NCBI RefSeq assembly: GCF_027596085.1
Contig: NC_072458.1
Location: forward strand, 20,578,351 to 20,642,350
Length of the DNA stretch: 64,000 nt
From: Anoplopoma fimbria
Taxonomy: Eukaryota; Chordata; Actinopteri; Perciformes; Anoplopomatidae
Direction of reading: 5' to 3'
Within the stretch, counting starts at the first letter, position 1. Each line of letters opens with the position of its first letter. Made by a program: the position numbers and the translations under genes. Under the pieces are notes generated by a model that was not told the origin of the DNA, did no database searches, and was given only the letters and a program-made list of their open reading frames with translations. Of the stretch, positions 52,015-64,000 are shown piece after piece.

Positions 52015-52560
52015 CTTAAATAGGCCCTATTATTCTATTTTCTGGGTGCATATTTTTACCTCCAGTTACAGTGACAACATGTTTACATGCGTTAATGCTC
52101 ATAATCCTCCTTGTTTTTCTCATCCTGGCTGTCCTGCAGCACCTCTTCTCACCCTCTCTCTGAAACACTCCGTTGTAGCGCTTGCTCCTCCCTCCAGAAA
52201 GCAAAGTCTGCTCTGATTGGTCAGCTAGCCCGCTCTGTTGTGATTGGTCAATGTTTCCCATTTCAAAAAACTCTCTCTCTTTTGTTGTTTGAGGGCCAAA
52301 CTAGCTGGATAGTTTCCCGTCACTTCCGTAACATTATGACCTCATAAAGTTACATTATGACCTCATAAAGTTGCAGAAGTGAAGGAGAGAATTCAATGGA
52401 GCCGTTTCAGGCAGCACAGGAGCTTCTGAGGGGGAGGGTAATTCCTTTTAGGCGTGGACTTCAGGTTTTACACTCTACGGACCTTTTACATGTACAAAAA
52501 TATATATAACACACTAAAGGAGAGGGGAAAAGTGGAAAAGCATAATGGGGCCACTTTAAG
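52015..52560. mobile_element. MITE with CTTAAA...TTTAAG inverted ends
   Basis: The left end CTTAAATAGGCCCTATTATT and the right end GCATAATGGGGCCACTTTAAG (read as its complement, CTTAAAGTGGCCCCATTATG) are imperfect inverted repeats about 22 bp long. The interior includes TGATTGGTCAGCTAGCCCGC and a 21-bp tandem duplication at 52331-52372. No transposase is present. It resembles a dispersed percomorph repeat from memory; superfamily not assigned. Confidence 0.65.
52331..52372. repeat. 21-bp tandem duplication
   Basis: ACATTATGACCTCATAAAGT + T occurs twice without change inside the 52015-52560 element. Confidence 0.95.
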
Positions 52561-53449
52561 TCCTCCACAGTGAATGATGTTGGCAGAGTTGAAGAGGAGG
52601 AGAAGTGGAAAAAAAAGCGTCAAGAGTGTGATATAGAGTTGAGAAAATGAGTTTCACCCCATTACCTTACGCAAGTCCCCTTGATGCCAAACTGAACCCG
52701 CAATGTCACGTATAGTAACACGTGCACACCCTCATGAATGCTGCCATCCTGAAAGAGCTGCTGACTGCATCAAATCCTCCTCTCATTCATGGATATTTGG
52801 CCCCTTCTGTCCTTGGCGGCCCAATTCAATCTTAAAAGGCCGATCTCAGGGGACTAAAGCAATTTACTTTTCTCACCTCTTCACTGTGCATTACTGCAGG
52901 TGAGCGTTTTGTAAAGAAATATTTTCATTTTTTGAATATGAATATGAAGACTCACCAGGCGGGTCAACTAGTTTGTGTTAGTTTGCTTAAATGATGGAAA
53001 TGTGTAACGAAATGGGAATATACCAACATGTTCTCACTCCAACTCTTCACATACTGACGCTTTGTCAGACCCTTTGGCCTCAAATAACAAGCACTGAATG
53101 ACCCGGTGCACTGCTGCAGTAAACATATTATTAACTTTGTGAATTCAAACAGAAACACTTGCTCAGGTTTAGGTAGCAAACCACTCAGATAAATTTAGAA
53201 AAAGCATCATGGTTAAGCTTAAAATTTGTACTTAAACTAAGTAAAACTTAAACAACGTAATTGTACGGAAAACATGTCACAAATATCTCTCACTCAAGAT
53301 ATTTCAATTGATAGAATAAGAGCTTTTTTTCCTGATGTTGAAGATGACAAAAACCTTCAAAATAAGCAACAAACTACTTTCTTTAGGCTGGTCTCATCCA
53401 GAGTTCGTAGCTATAGCAACGATAAATAATTTTACATATCCCACTGCCT

Positions 53450-53506
53450 ACTTCAGTACTTCAGTAACGACACTTCAGTAACGACACTTCAGTAACAACA
53501 CTTCCA
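53450..53506. repeat. short tandem repeat (ACTTCAGTAACGAC type)
   Basis: About three to four copies of a 14-bp unit, CACTTCAGTAACGA, with minor changes. Confidence 0.85.
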
Positions 53507-53510
53507 TAGT

Positions 53511-53555
53511 TATTTTAACCCAAACAACAATCTTTTCTTAAACCTACCCAAGTTT
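53511..53555. repeat. dispersed repeat (same family as 62677), reverse orientation
   Basis: TTATTTTAACCCAAACAACA followed by ATCTTTTCTTAAACCTACCC is the reverse complement of the 40280 and 62677 blocks. Confidence 0.65.
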
Positions 53556-55765
53556 GTTTGCTGCCTAGACTTAACTGATGTGTTTCCTGTGACGATGCAA
53601 CTTCATTTTGAAACGACTGCATGCATTTAACGAGCTGAAATGGACACTTTTTGTCAGACTTTCATAGGAAAACGTAAAAAATAAATAAATGAAGAGTTAT
53701 TTTTATGAAGATTTCAAAAGAACCGTTGCATGAGGATAGGTTCCGTTGTTGTTCCCTAGAACAACACCTTTTCTCTCATCTGACACCATTATGGCTTGGT
53801 TTAGGCACAAAAAAAACTTGGTTGAGGTTAGGGGAAAATCATAATTTGGGGAACCTTTGTCATCATGGTTACAATAATAACCAGTTGGTTAAGGTTAGGG
53901 GACGATCGAGGTTGACTGCCTGTCTGCAATGGGAGACAAACAGCTGACAAAGTGTATTGTTTCTTTGACTTATCCATCCACTACCAGCAACCACCTTTAG
54001 ACCTACTACACGTTGTCTTTCTAACTCTTAAAGTTATGTCAGACATCTACTATATAAAAATAAATATTGGTGTATTCACATCACTTAATAAGGAATTATA
54101 GGGAATATGGAAAGGATACTCTCTTCCTCCAACGGGCATTTTCTCATAGAGGAGTTCTGCACTCATGTCCATGCAGTGAAAATAGGCAGCAGCTTATTTC
54201 CTTAAGTGGTCCCGATTGAAGTGTTGGCATCAGGTAGAGGGACCGTCCTAGGAGGGCATAGGAGATACGGGGAGAGAGATATAGAAAGCTTGCATGAGCA
54301 GGAGAGAGAGAGAGAGAGAGAGGGAGGTAAATGTCTGCCGCTCTGACGTCAGCGTCTTTTCTTAGCATCCCTCTCCTCCTACAAGGACATGTGCAGGTGC
54401 CCAGTGCTGAGGGTGCAAACCCCTCCGTTACCTAACAGGAATGAGACGCTGCTGGCTCAGGTGCAAACGGGGACATTTCAGCCATGTGTGTGACAGTGTG
54501 TAAAGTCACTTTCATCTCTGCACACGGGCAGATGAAACTATTACGGAGTCCATATCTGGGGTAAGATTAGACCCGATGGACTCATTTGATCAGATTAGTC
54601 CCTGAACCCCGGCATCACATCGTCGTGGCTGATCATTTAGTATTAAATTGTAGTGCTATGTATGAGGGGAGATAATGGCGGCGATGGCAATGCCTATTAT
54701 TAAATCATCCTTCCTGATTCGTGCTCTACTGGGACATATTCTCGTGAATCAAATTATGGTGAAATTAAACTCATTTAAACGCTCATTTTGCCGAGGGAAC
54801 CCCCTTGAGGCCCGCCCTCTGCGCTGGAATCCCTCTTTAGAATACACTCGTCTCTCCGTCTCGTGAATTCTTCTGCCCTACAATCCTCAGTTAAGCCTGT
54901 ATTAAAGTCAACTTGGCACCGCAGGCCTGTCAAGCATTGGATTTCTTTGGATTTGGAGCGTTGTGCATGGGGCCATATGGGAGAGCGGGGTCTGTATGGA
55001 CAAGAACTAAACCTCTGGCTCTGAAAAATTAGGCCAATTTTGACTAAAAGTTTTTGAGAAAATGACCCCACTTCTCACCTCTTTTCCTAAACCGAACCAA
55101 TCCAAACACTGTCTGCTACAAAATTACGTTCCGATACAACTAAATATTAGTACGTGTCAAGGAAAATATTTTCTCCCCAATTACGGTAGCAGTTTGAATC
55201 AGTTCTAGTTCAAGTACAAATCTACTTGGTTAGGTTTCGTAAATAAATATCATGGTTTGGTTTAAAATTACTACGAAATTTAAATAAAACAACACAAAAG
55301 TATTTGGAAACTAACAGCAGTCTCCTGGGTGAAAGTCTTGTATTTTTAGTCCACCATAAAGACCTCTTCCTCATTTGAAACGTATCTTAGATACATCAAC
55401 AGCAAACATAATCCACGTCAAATCATATTTCCCTTGAAACATGACAATGCAGTTTTGTTGTATAGGAACGCAATTTTCAGGAGACAGGGCTGAGAAGAGA
55501 AATGGAGGAAAGGCTTTGATGAATAACTGCGGTACTGATGCTGACAGCACACACAGTGTGTGTGTGTGTGTGTATAGGTGTGTGTGTCACCATCTCTGTC
55601 ACACATGAATACTGCATCTGTCATTGCCATTTCTGTTCTGTTTTTGTGAATGTGCTACAAAATAACAGGCTCTAGATTCATCCCTGAGAGAACCAGATCT
55701 TCTAATATGTTCCCCACACAGGCCTGTTTTTCCAATCTATAAGGCGCCACTGATTCCCCTTAGAA

Positions 55766-55773
55766 ACACGCAC

Positions 55774-55860
<87 letters not shown>
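55766..55860. repeat. (CA)n microsatellite
   Basis: A CA run, interrupted by CG at both ends, pure from about 55779. Confidence 0.96.
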
Positions 55861-55862
<2 letters not shown>

Positions 55863-57345
55863 TGCTCTCATTAGGGGGGAATGAGGACACATTTACCATC
55901 TCTGCTGGACTGGGTGGTGAAAATACCTCGCCTTACTTCTATACCTTCTACCATTGAGCCTTCATATTAAAAATCATCCATACAACATCATCATCATCAT
56001 CATTTCCATTCTTTCTTCTACACACACAGTTGAATGATCCTGCTGTTCACTAAGCATTCCCTTCATTAGCACTGCAGTAACAGTGCAGCCAGTGGGAAAC
56101 TGTATTGATATGAATGACTTAATACATCATATTAATTTGTTTTTTTTGTGCTCTGGGGTACAAACCATTACCATTATATCACCAGGGGTTGTGTGTTATT
56201 GCCAGTAACAGGCAAAACTTACTTTCCAAAACAACGCTGGTAAAAATCCTTGTGTCCCCCTCTCTTTTCATCTGATAAAAACCTGCTCTTGAAGCCAACG
56301 TTATGTGCATATATGAAAGAAAAACATTGTTCAGTGGTTTATTTATGTGAGCATAGAATTGTGGACAGACAAAGTAAACACAATGGCATCTATCTGCTCC
56401 GAATACAAATAAAGCAGATGTTTGATGTCAAATTGGCAATTCATATTTTAGTTTGCTTTGTTCTGAGCTGTACGAAAAAGCTTACGGACAAAGAAAAGGA
56501 AATTGTAGATGAAAAAAGACCGAAAATGGGCTCTAAATAAGGGAAATAATTAATTCCCACGAGTAAACAGGATTAACAAAATTGACTGTTGAATCAGACG
56601 GCTGAGTTATGCTCAATCACGGAAATGAACCCAAGACAATCAACCACCGCTCAGAGATGCCCTGTGGCTTACTGCTGGTGTGTCAAGGCCCAAATAATTG
56701 AAAATGGGGTGCAGAATATTGATTTTACTTCTCCTGGTTGCCATCAGGGATCAATAGAATCAGAGATATAGTGCCCTCTAATATTTTTGGTATATGGTTT
56801 TGTTGTAAACATATTACCAGTGGTGAAATAGAACCAAGATGACATTTTATATCATAAAATCACAAATCAGCAAATGAAATCATAAAAAGTGGTGCTCAGG
56901 AATACTACCACTTTCGTCCACAGGGACCGCCAAAATCAACACAAAATGAGAGTTCCTTGTAGCGACTTTAAATTGAACTTTAAATTACAGTTTGAAGGTT
57001 GCTGTGTCCAGACTTTGTATATACCTTCCTCAGTATGACTGACATTTATTGACTGAAATTTATGGTCAATAAAAAAAGACTTTTATTTACAGATTTTTAT
57101 ATATCTGTAAATATGTGTGATTGTGATTGATGAGAGAGGAGGAAAAAGTAAATGCCTGGCTGTGAGTAGAAGAGAGTGAATGCATGTAAGCTCAGCCTGA
57201 CCAGCGACAGAGGAAACTACCTTCTTTCTGCTCTTCTGCACACAGTCTCTTTATTTGGCAGCAAGGCATCAAAAAAGGTTCAGCTCTGGGACTCCAGCTG
57301 GAGACATTACTTATTCACAACAATGGCTTTGTGAGCCTTGGGAGG

Positions 57346-57445
<100 letters not shown>

Positions 57446-60400
57446 CATCGTTAAACCACTGCTGTCCCAAGTCTCCTTTGTCTCCCATATTCTCTCTCTT
57501 ATTCTGTTTCTCTGTACTTCTAAACTCTCAGTCAGTTTTGTCTAAATCAGTATTATAATCGGAAGAGAAAGACTCATTGTTTCATAACTCTAATTCAATC
57601 TTATTAGCCAGCAGGGGGCGATGTAGGGTAAACACTGAGCATTTGTGTAGATTTTTCCTTCCCTGATTGATAAGGAGTAACAGTATAACAATGTATGAAT
57701 ATATTTAAATGTACCAAAATGACATTTAACTTACATCTGTGAACTTTTTTTTTGTCATGGGCAACAAAAAGTGTATAGTCCTCAAGTAGTGACTTTATGA
57801 ATTCTTACTCCAGTGGAGGAAGACATACTCAGATCCGTTACAGGTACCAGTACAACAATCTAGAAATACTACATACTCAACCACATCCATTAAGTTGCAG
57901 TTCCCTACCTGTCCACCAGGTGCCCTCAGACTTTTTCCACCAGACTACCTCATTCACCTGCACACCTGTTCTCACTTCCCTCATCAGCCACTCACCTCAT
58001 ATACCGGTCCAATTCCTTTGTTCAGTTGCCAGTTCATCAAAGCACCCATTTCCTTTGAGTTTCAACCTTGATCTGCCTCTGTATTTTTTCCTGATTCTTG
58101 TTTTTGGTTTTACCTGCTGCGGTCTGGTCCTTGTTTTCCTGTTTGAACTGAATTCTTGTTGTTGAGCATTGCCTGTTTCACAAATCTGTCCCATAAATCA
58201 TTGAATGTTCCCTGTCTGCATCTTAGTCCTCCTTCCTTTGCTGCCCATATTCCAGCCCAGGATCATGGCAGGTCCTGAAAAGAAATCTGTTGGTTTTATG
58301 AACAGGGACTCAAATTGTCTTTATTTTTCATGTTGCTCGACAAGAAATGAAATGCCAATGGAGAGTCTATTAGCACCTTCTTGCACAGTTGACACACAAA
58401 TTACATATATGTGACATTATTAGATTGTTCCTGAAGCATCATTTAACTTTCAAACAAGTTTTCCAGTTCTTTAAATACAGTTACACATTTTATTACGTAA
58501 GCACAAGATTATTCTGACTGGTTGAGTGTTAATGGGACAGGAAAAAACGATAGTACTAAATTCCGCAACACAAAATTACTCTTTCTTTCATGGTGAAATT
58601 GATAATGGGACCATTATGTAACTGTGAACATCTCTGAACTGTGAACTAGATGCTGCAGTTTCAGTCAAGGGGTCCCAAGCTAATGAGGTTTAACCTTTAA
58701 CACTGTATTTTATTTTCAAAGATTATCCTAAATGTCATGTAAAACCTAATCTTAGGGGTAAAGTGGTTACTATAGTTCTCAAGAAAGATTACTGTGGTAA
58801 AAAACAAGTGCAACATTTGTCCCTGAAATGTACTGTAGGAATGTATGAAGTAGCATAAACAGGAAATATCCAGAGCCTAGTTAGTCCCGTTGTGGAATTA
58901 AACTGAAAAAAATCACTCTCACTCTAACAAGGGCAAACATAGGTGCTATTACTGATATAAACTACAAAGAAAATACTGATAAGAAAATAAAAGTCATGAT
59001 ATTAGTCAAACATCAATTAACAAGCTCTCCTTTTAGAAATAAATCTGCTCTCACGCTTAGATTCAGATAGTCCTTTCTCCATCAAGCAGCCAGTGAGTGA
59101 AAGGTGACACTGCGGCAGATTGCACACCACATGCGTTCCATCACAAGGAGGTCACAGCTTGACTTTTACAAAATGATGACAGAGTAGCTCTTGAAGTGTC
59201 GAGGCTGAGCGGAGGGACATCTCCAAACGGCACTCAATCATACATGATTGTGTGAAAAGTGGTGAGATGAGGCTTAATTGCAGTGCAGCCAGTGTTTAGT
59301 GTTTGAACCCGGCGGCTCCTGAATACATTTTACAGGAAGAGGGATGAATTTTGTCTGACAAATACAGATAAGGCTTAATCAGTGTTCATTTAAATTTTCA
59401 AGAAATGTGACTCAATATCCCTTTGACAGGTGGAAAGCAATTTAATCATTTTATTTTACAAGTTTTCACTATGATACAACTTACTAAAGTAAGTTGTAAT
59501 CAAGGCCGTTATTGTATTACATGTGCTTATCAGTGGTTACTGTTGCATTCAAGCACACTACAGCTGATGTGACTTGGCAGCCCAGCCCTCCCACTATTTC
59601 TCTTGGTTACGCTAATGGCTGACAACAGACTTTTTTGGCAAAGTTACTTTTTCCGATTTGCATGTTATTAACTCAACAACTCACTAATGTGCATCTGTGC
59701 TGAGCCAATATTTGATTAAAGTCAAAATCGGCCACAACAGCAATGAGTGAAAGTGACAAAAGCAGGTCTGAATGACAATTAAACACTGTCATTAAACATA
59801 CATTATGGAACACAAATGAAAATGAGGGAGCGGTTGGAGAGCAGCTTATATCTAATGGTGACTGAGCTGGTGTCAACTGGAATCCATTACGAGTCCCATT
59901 AAAGACCTTCTATTGAATTGCTTTACTGGAAGAGGGAGAAAACAGATGAGTAGTTTCAACAGTTACAACCTGTGAAAAGAGGGAGGGAACTGAGTTATGG
60001 CATAAACCAAACTTTTCACCCTCCACAATATGGGAGTAGTCTCATTGTGGAAAAAGCACTGGGGTTTTATATCTGCTTTCAAACACTATAATAACACTTT
60101 GCTTCAAGGAACAGTAAAGAAAAAGAGACATTGTTAAATTGTTAAAGTAAAGGAACACACACACAAACCTGTTTTTGTCACTTAAGAGGACATCGCATTA
60201 ATTCAAGACTCACACTACCCTGAACCAAACCAGTTTTTTTTTGGTCCATAAATTGAACATGACTGTGTGAACCTATTGTTGTCCCTGCAACATGATCGAT
60301 AAAAGTATGCACACACACACATATACATGTACTTGTATATCTACACTTATGGGGACCATAGTTGTCATAATCATTTCCTAGGTCCCCAGCCCTGACGTTA

Positions 60401-61106
60401 AAGAGTGACTTAACTTAAACTGACTTAACAACTAAATCCACATTTTTAAGTTATAGAGTTTGTTACACTATCTATTGATCATGGTCCTGTTCATTCTGAA
60501 GTGTTCATTGCAAAAGTTGTTATTCTCCTTTTTTCCAGAGAATATTAAGTAAGGCTTGACAAAAACAAAACTGAAAACAATCGTTGACAAATGCATGGCA
60601 GTACCCTGCACATTCGGGCAGGTAATATGTAGGGATTAACATGGCTGAAACATTTGTACAGTCAGTGTGATTGGAACAGGAAAAGTTATGCAACTGAGCT
60701 AAATAACAGAAAGGGACATGCTCAGGCTGGGGTATGATATTGGTCATTAAAGGTGCAGTGATTGATTGTTTAGCATTATCGGGGCAACAGTACAACCTGA
60801 AAACACAATAATTGGCATATTGTCATCTAGTTATGCTGTTATGTTGATAGGACTAGACACTACACACACACTAGCATTCATTTAGAGTCATGTTTCTAAC
60901 AAATGTAAGTCCAATTTTCACTCTTCTTTTAGCCCTATTTTTGTCGAGCTGCTACTTGGATGTTCAACTTTCTTCACCAGCTAGTTGTACTCTGCTGAAA
61001 ATCCCCCAAATCAGCTACAATGCTAAAAAGCTCTAACAAGTTGAGGGGAGTTGTTTGTTTTTTGTTTGTATTTTTATTATTATTGTGAAACATAATTTTA
61101 CAAGAT

Positions 61107-61245
61107 ACAACGCAACCCTAATTCTAACCAAGTCTTAATCCTCAAAAAGTCCTCGCTTTTTCTAAAATGTCCCAGTAAAGGCTTAATTATTATTATTACA
61201 ACGCAACCCTAATTCTAACCAAGTCTTAACACAAATGTCCCAGTT
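61107..61245. repeat. direct duplication of a 32-bp block, 91 bp apart
   Basis: ACAACGCAACCCTAATTCTA + ACCAAGTCTTAA occurs at 61107-61138 and again at 61198-61229. ATTATTATT precedes each copy and AAATGTCCCAGT follows each, so this is an imperfect tandem duplication with an internal deletion in the second copy. Confidence 0.88.
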
Positions 61246-61249
61246 ACAC

Positions 61250-61524
61250 AAACACACACACACACAATTGTGTTTTCATGACTTTTGGGGACATTACATT
61301 GACTTGCATTAATTTCCTGGAGACTTCCCCTTACCCTAAACATAACCGCTACCAGCCTTATCCTGACCCTACTCAAACCTAATCTTACCCTAAACTTAAA
61401 CCTAGTCTTCACTATAAAATGTAATGATTTACATCATGGGGAATTGCCATGTCTCTATTTCGTCCCCCTTAAAAATGCTAGTCCCCACAATGTAACTGTG
61501 TGATCAGATCCCCACAAGACAGGT

Positions 61525-61614
<90 letters not shown>
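61250..61614. repeat. GGGGAC-type dispersed repeat ending in a (CA)n array
   Basis: A body with TTTTGGGGACATTACATTGA, CCTAAACATAACCGCTACCA and TAGTCCCCACAATGTAACTG leads into a CA run at 61528-61614. Related shorter copies lie at about 60150-60240 and 60309-60400. This arrangement is common in teleost genomes as recalled; the mobilising element is unknown to me. Confidence 0.65.
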
Positions 61615-61615
<1 letters not shown>

Positions 61616-62676
61616 GCACACACAGCAGAGGCTTCACCCATGTTATTGCCTTCTCTGTTTCCAGTTCATCCTCCTATTGAACGTATAGCCGATGGGGTGT
61701 GCAGGACACAAACTGTGATTTAGTGGCAGTGTAAACTAGAAAGCCGAGGCCCGGCAGCTCTGCTTTATCAGCTGTGCTCCATCTTGCCTCGGGGGACACG
61801 AGAACTCATTTAGGGTGTTGCCGGAGATGATCTCGCACCAGCTGATAGCACGGTTGAATTACGATCGCACTGCTACTCTTTTATTTCTCTCCGTTCGTCT
61901 GCCTGTGTGTATGTGTCTGTGCCTGAAGGCAGGTGAAGACGAGCACTGGGGGGTTTTGAATGCTCCGTGACTGCGGTGGCACCTGCAAACACATGCAGTT
62001 GTGCATTATTATAAAACACACAAACACACACATACACAGTGCTGGTAATGAGAAACATAAGCTGGGGCCTGTCCCCAAGAGTTTTGGGGAGTTTAACACA
62101 AGAAATGATTACCATGGAATCCAATTTTGACACAATGAGATTATTGCTAGTGTGTGCATGTGTTTCATTGTGTGTGTGATGCCTCATAGTGTGTGCCAGA
62201 TGGCTCTGGGGTCACCATGGAGACTGGTGACATATTATCAGGATGTGCTGGGTGTATTTGACTTCCTGGGGATTTGAGGAAGGGTGGATTAGGTCTGTTA
62301 GAGTGTCAGTTCCAAAATTACATTGGTTAGACTCTGCTTCCCTCGCAGGTCATTACCATGCTGGCTCAATTGGACTGATGAGGGCAAGCCTGGCCAGCTC
62401 AAGTCTCTCAGCTCCCACATATTTTTTTGGATCGGTTGTTTTGTGTTGTCTTTTCTTTTTGCATGCAACACCTTCATACCTTATTTGTCATGTATTTTTT
62501 AAACTGATTACACCTCATTATTCAATGTATCCTCCTCATACAAGGGTTTGAATGATATCTGTCAAAAAAGGTTAAATTCACATTTTTTGTGCATTTTGTC
62601 CAACAACGTGTCAATTTGAGCTTTTTGTATACATACAGTCTTTACAAAATAAACTTCTGTCTTCACAGGAAACAAC

Positions 62677-62780
62677 TGGGTTAGGTTTAGGAAAAGATTG
62701 TGGTTTTGGTTAAAATAACTACAGAAATTGAGTTAGGTAAGTATGAAAGTAACTTGACTAATAAATCAACATTGTGACTC
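62677..62780. repeat. dispersed repeat (GGTTTAGGAAAAGATTGTGG family)
   Basis: Shares GTTTAGGAAAAGATTGTGGT, AAATAACT and ACTTGA blocks with about 40280-40380 (same orientation), and with 53511-53555 in reverse. More diverged relatives are near 53790-53920 and 55228-55275. Confidence 0.7.
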
Positions 62781-63387
62781 AATGTTCAATTTTTGTACAC
62801 GAAATGGTGTATGAGAACAGCCTACTTTATTTGTTTCTGTAAATAACATTCTTTAAATAATTGGAGCATTACATATGCTTTGTTAGTTTCATCTTAGTAA
62901 GTTTAAGATAATGTGACCAATAAAGCTCAAGCAAGCTCTGGAAAACTTGCTGTTTGGTTGTTCTTTCTAGAAAGTGACATGTTTTAAGTTTTCGGTTTGT
63001 TTGTAATTCATGGCAAAATAATTGGTATTCACATTAAGCTAATCAGAGACACATTACAGTATTTTACAGAGTTTGATTGTCAGGTGATCTCTAAGGAGTG
63101 CCCATATGCTCCTTCTCTACTTTTGGGAGGCCTCCACTAATTACAAACAGCCAGATTTGTTGTGCATGCAGAAACATCTTTACAATGTCAGAGAGGACAT
63201 TCATACTCTAGTGGGTATCATCCTAATTTTGCTCTCCATGCATTATTTGGTGTTTTTTGCTGGACGCAGAGAATTGATTTGCAAAATTGCAGAGTCTCAA
63301 TTTGATGTTTGCCCAACTTTGTAAAATCCTTGTTGGCGTATGGAGCCCAGACCTTGAAATCAACCATAACCAAAACCATTAGTTGGG

Positions 63388-63490
<103 letters not shown>

Positions 63491-64000
63491 TCTTTTAATA
63501 CAAGTTGAAATAAAAAGTTAAATGTTCCATATTTAATATAGGCCTTTGCGACAAAAGATAAAACACAAAACACATTGTAAAACATTTTTTTTTAAGAAGA
63601 GAGTTATAACTGTGATGCTGCTCATTAACAAAATCACATATTTAAAAGCCAGAAAAAAAACAAAACATCAAGCATTAAAAGTTTCAACATTTCAAAGGAC
63701 ACATGAAACATGACATAAAAAAAAAATATGTTTATATATTTCAAACTTATTTCAACATCAATGCTGAGAAATTAGTTTTTAACAGAAAACCTGAAAAAGA
63801 CAATCCTGTAATATTTACCTTTTCAGTTGTAAAATTCAATTCAATGGACTGCAAGTGATGCAGCAACACAGACAAACAATATATGTTGCACCATAGCCCC
63901 ACAGCTTGCAACCAAATACATTAACACACAAAAGTCATTTTACACTAATGGTGTAGAAAATATGTAGTGAAACTCAAACTGAAATATAAACAGAAACATT

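Noticed and set aside
60520..60795. 91-codon Cys-rich frame on the minus strand
   Set aside because: The cysteine pattern fits no family I know, there are no splice signals or neighbouring exons, and it probably arises by chance.

Overview
This window comes from a vertebrate nuclear genome, most likely a ray-finned (teleost, probably spiny-rayed) fish. Small coding exons with GT-AG introns, many long (CA/TG)n microsatellites, fish-type Tc1-like and other miniature transposons, and the gene content all point that way. There is no bacterial or viral gene organisation: no operons, ribosome binding sites or CRISPR. Most long open frames are chance frames or translated dinucleotide repeats.

Three protein genes can be built from exon-level similarity to recalled vertebrate proteins and from splice sites read in the DNA. 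(1) Macoilin (maco1, formerly TMEM57), + strand, positions 1-5318, 3' part only: eight exons covering the last membrane region and the whole coiled-coil tail. One exon has an apparent one-base loss in a G run at 1329-1332. (2) ldlrap1 (ARH), + strand, 8834-21372: a complete nine-exon gene of 310 codons, with PTB domain, clathrin box and AP-2 motif. (3) fndc5 (irisin precursor), - strand, 47729-35018: five coding exons, 204 codons, with signal peptide, fibronectin III domain, membrane helix and short cytosolic tail. Macoilin and ldlrap1 are head to tail, as in mammals; fndc5 converges on ldlrap1 from the other side.

Layout: 1-5318 macoilin; 5319-8833 3' UTR and intergenic; 8834-22140 ldlrap1 with its 3' UTR; 22160-35017 intergenic or fndc5 3' UTR, with repeats and no supported exon; 35018-47729 fndc5; 47730-48154 its GC-rich upstream region; 48155-48770 a ~616-bp CT tract; 48791-64000 a gene-free, repeat-rich flank. 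The three genes do not form one pathway: macoilin is an ER protein with neuronal roles, LDLRAP1 is an endocytic adaptor for the LDL receptor, and FNDC5 is a membrane protein that releases the irisin ectodomain.

The points most worth a second look are the macoilin frame break, two fndc5 splice acceptors that sit 3 and 10 bases from long UG repeats, a Tc1-like mini-element nested inside a TTAA-flanked hairpin element in ldlrap1 intron 1, a CA array facing a TG array that could form a very long hairpin, and several dispersed repeat families. I did not find a convincing new multi-gene system. All similarity statements rest on recalled protein families, not on a database search.
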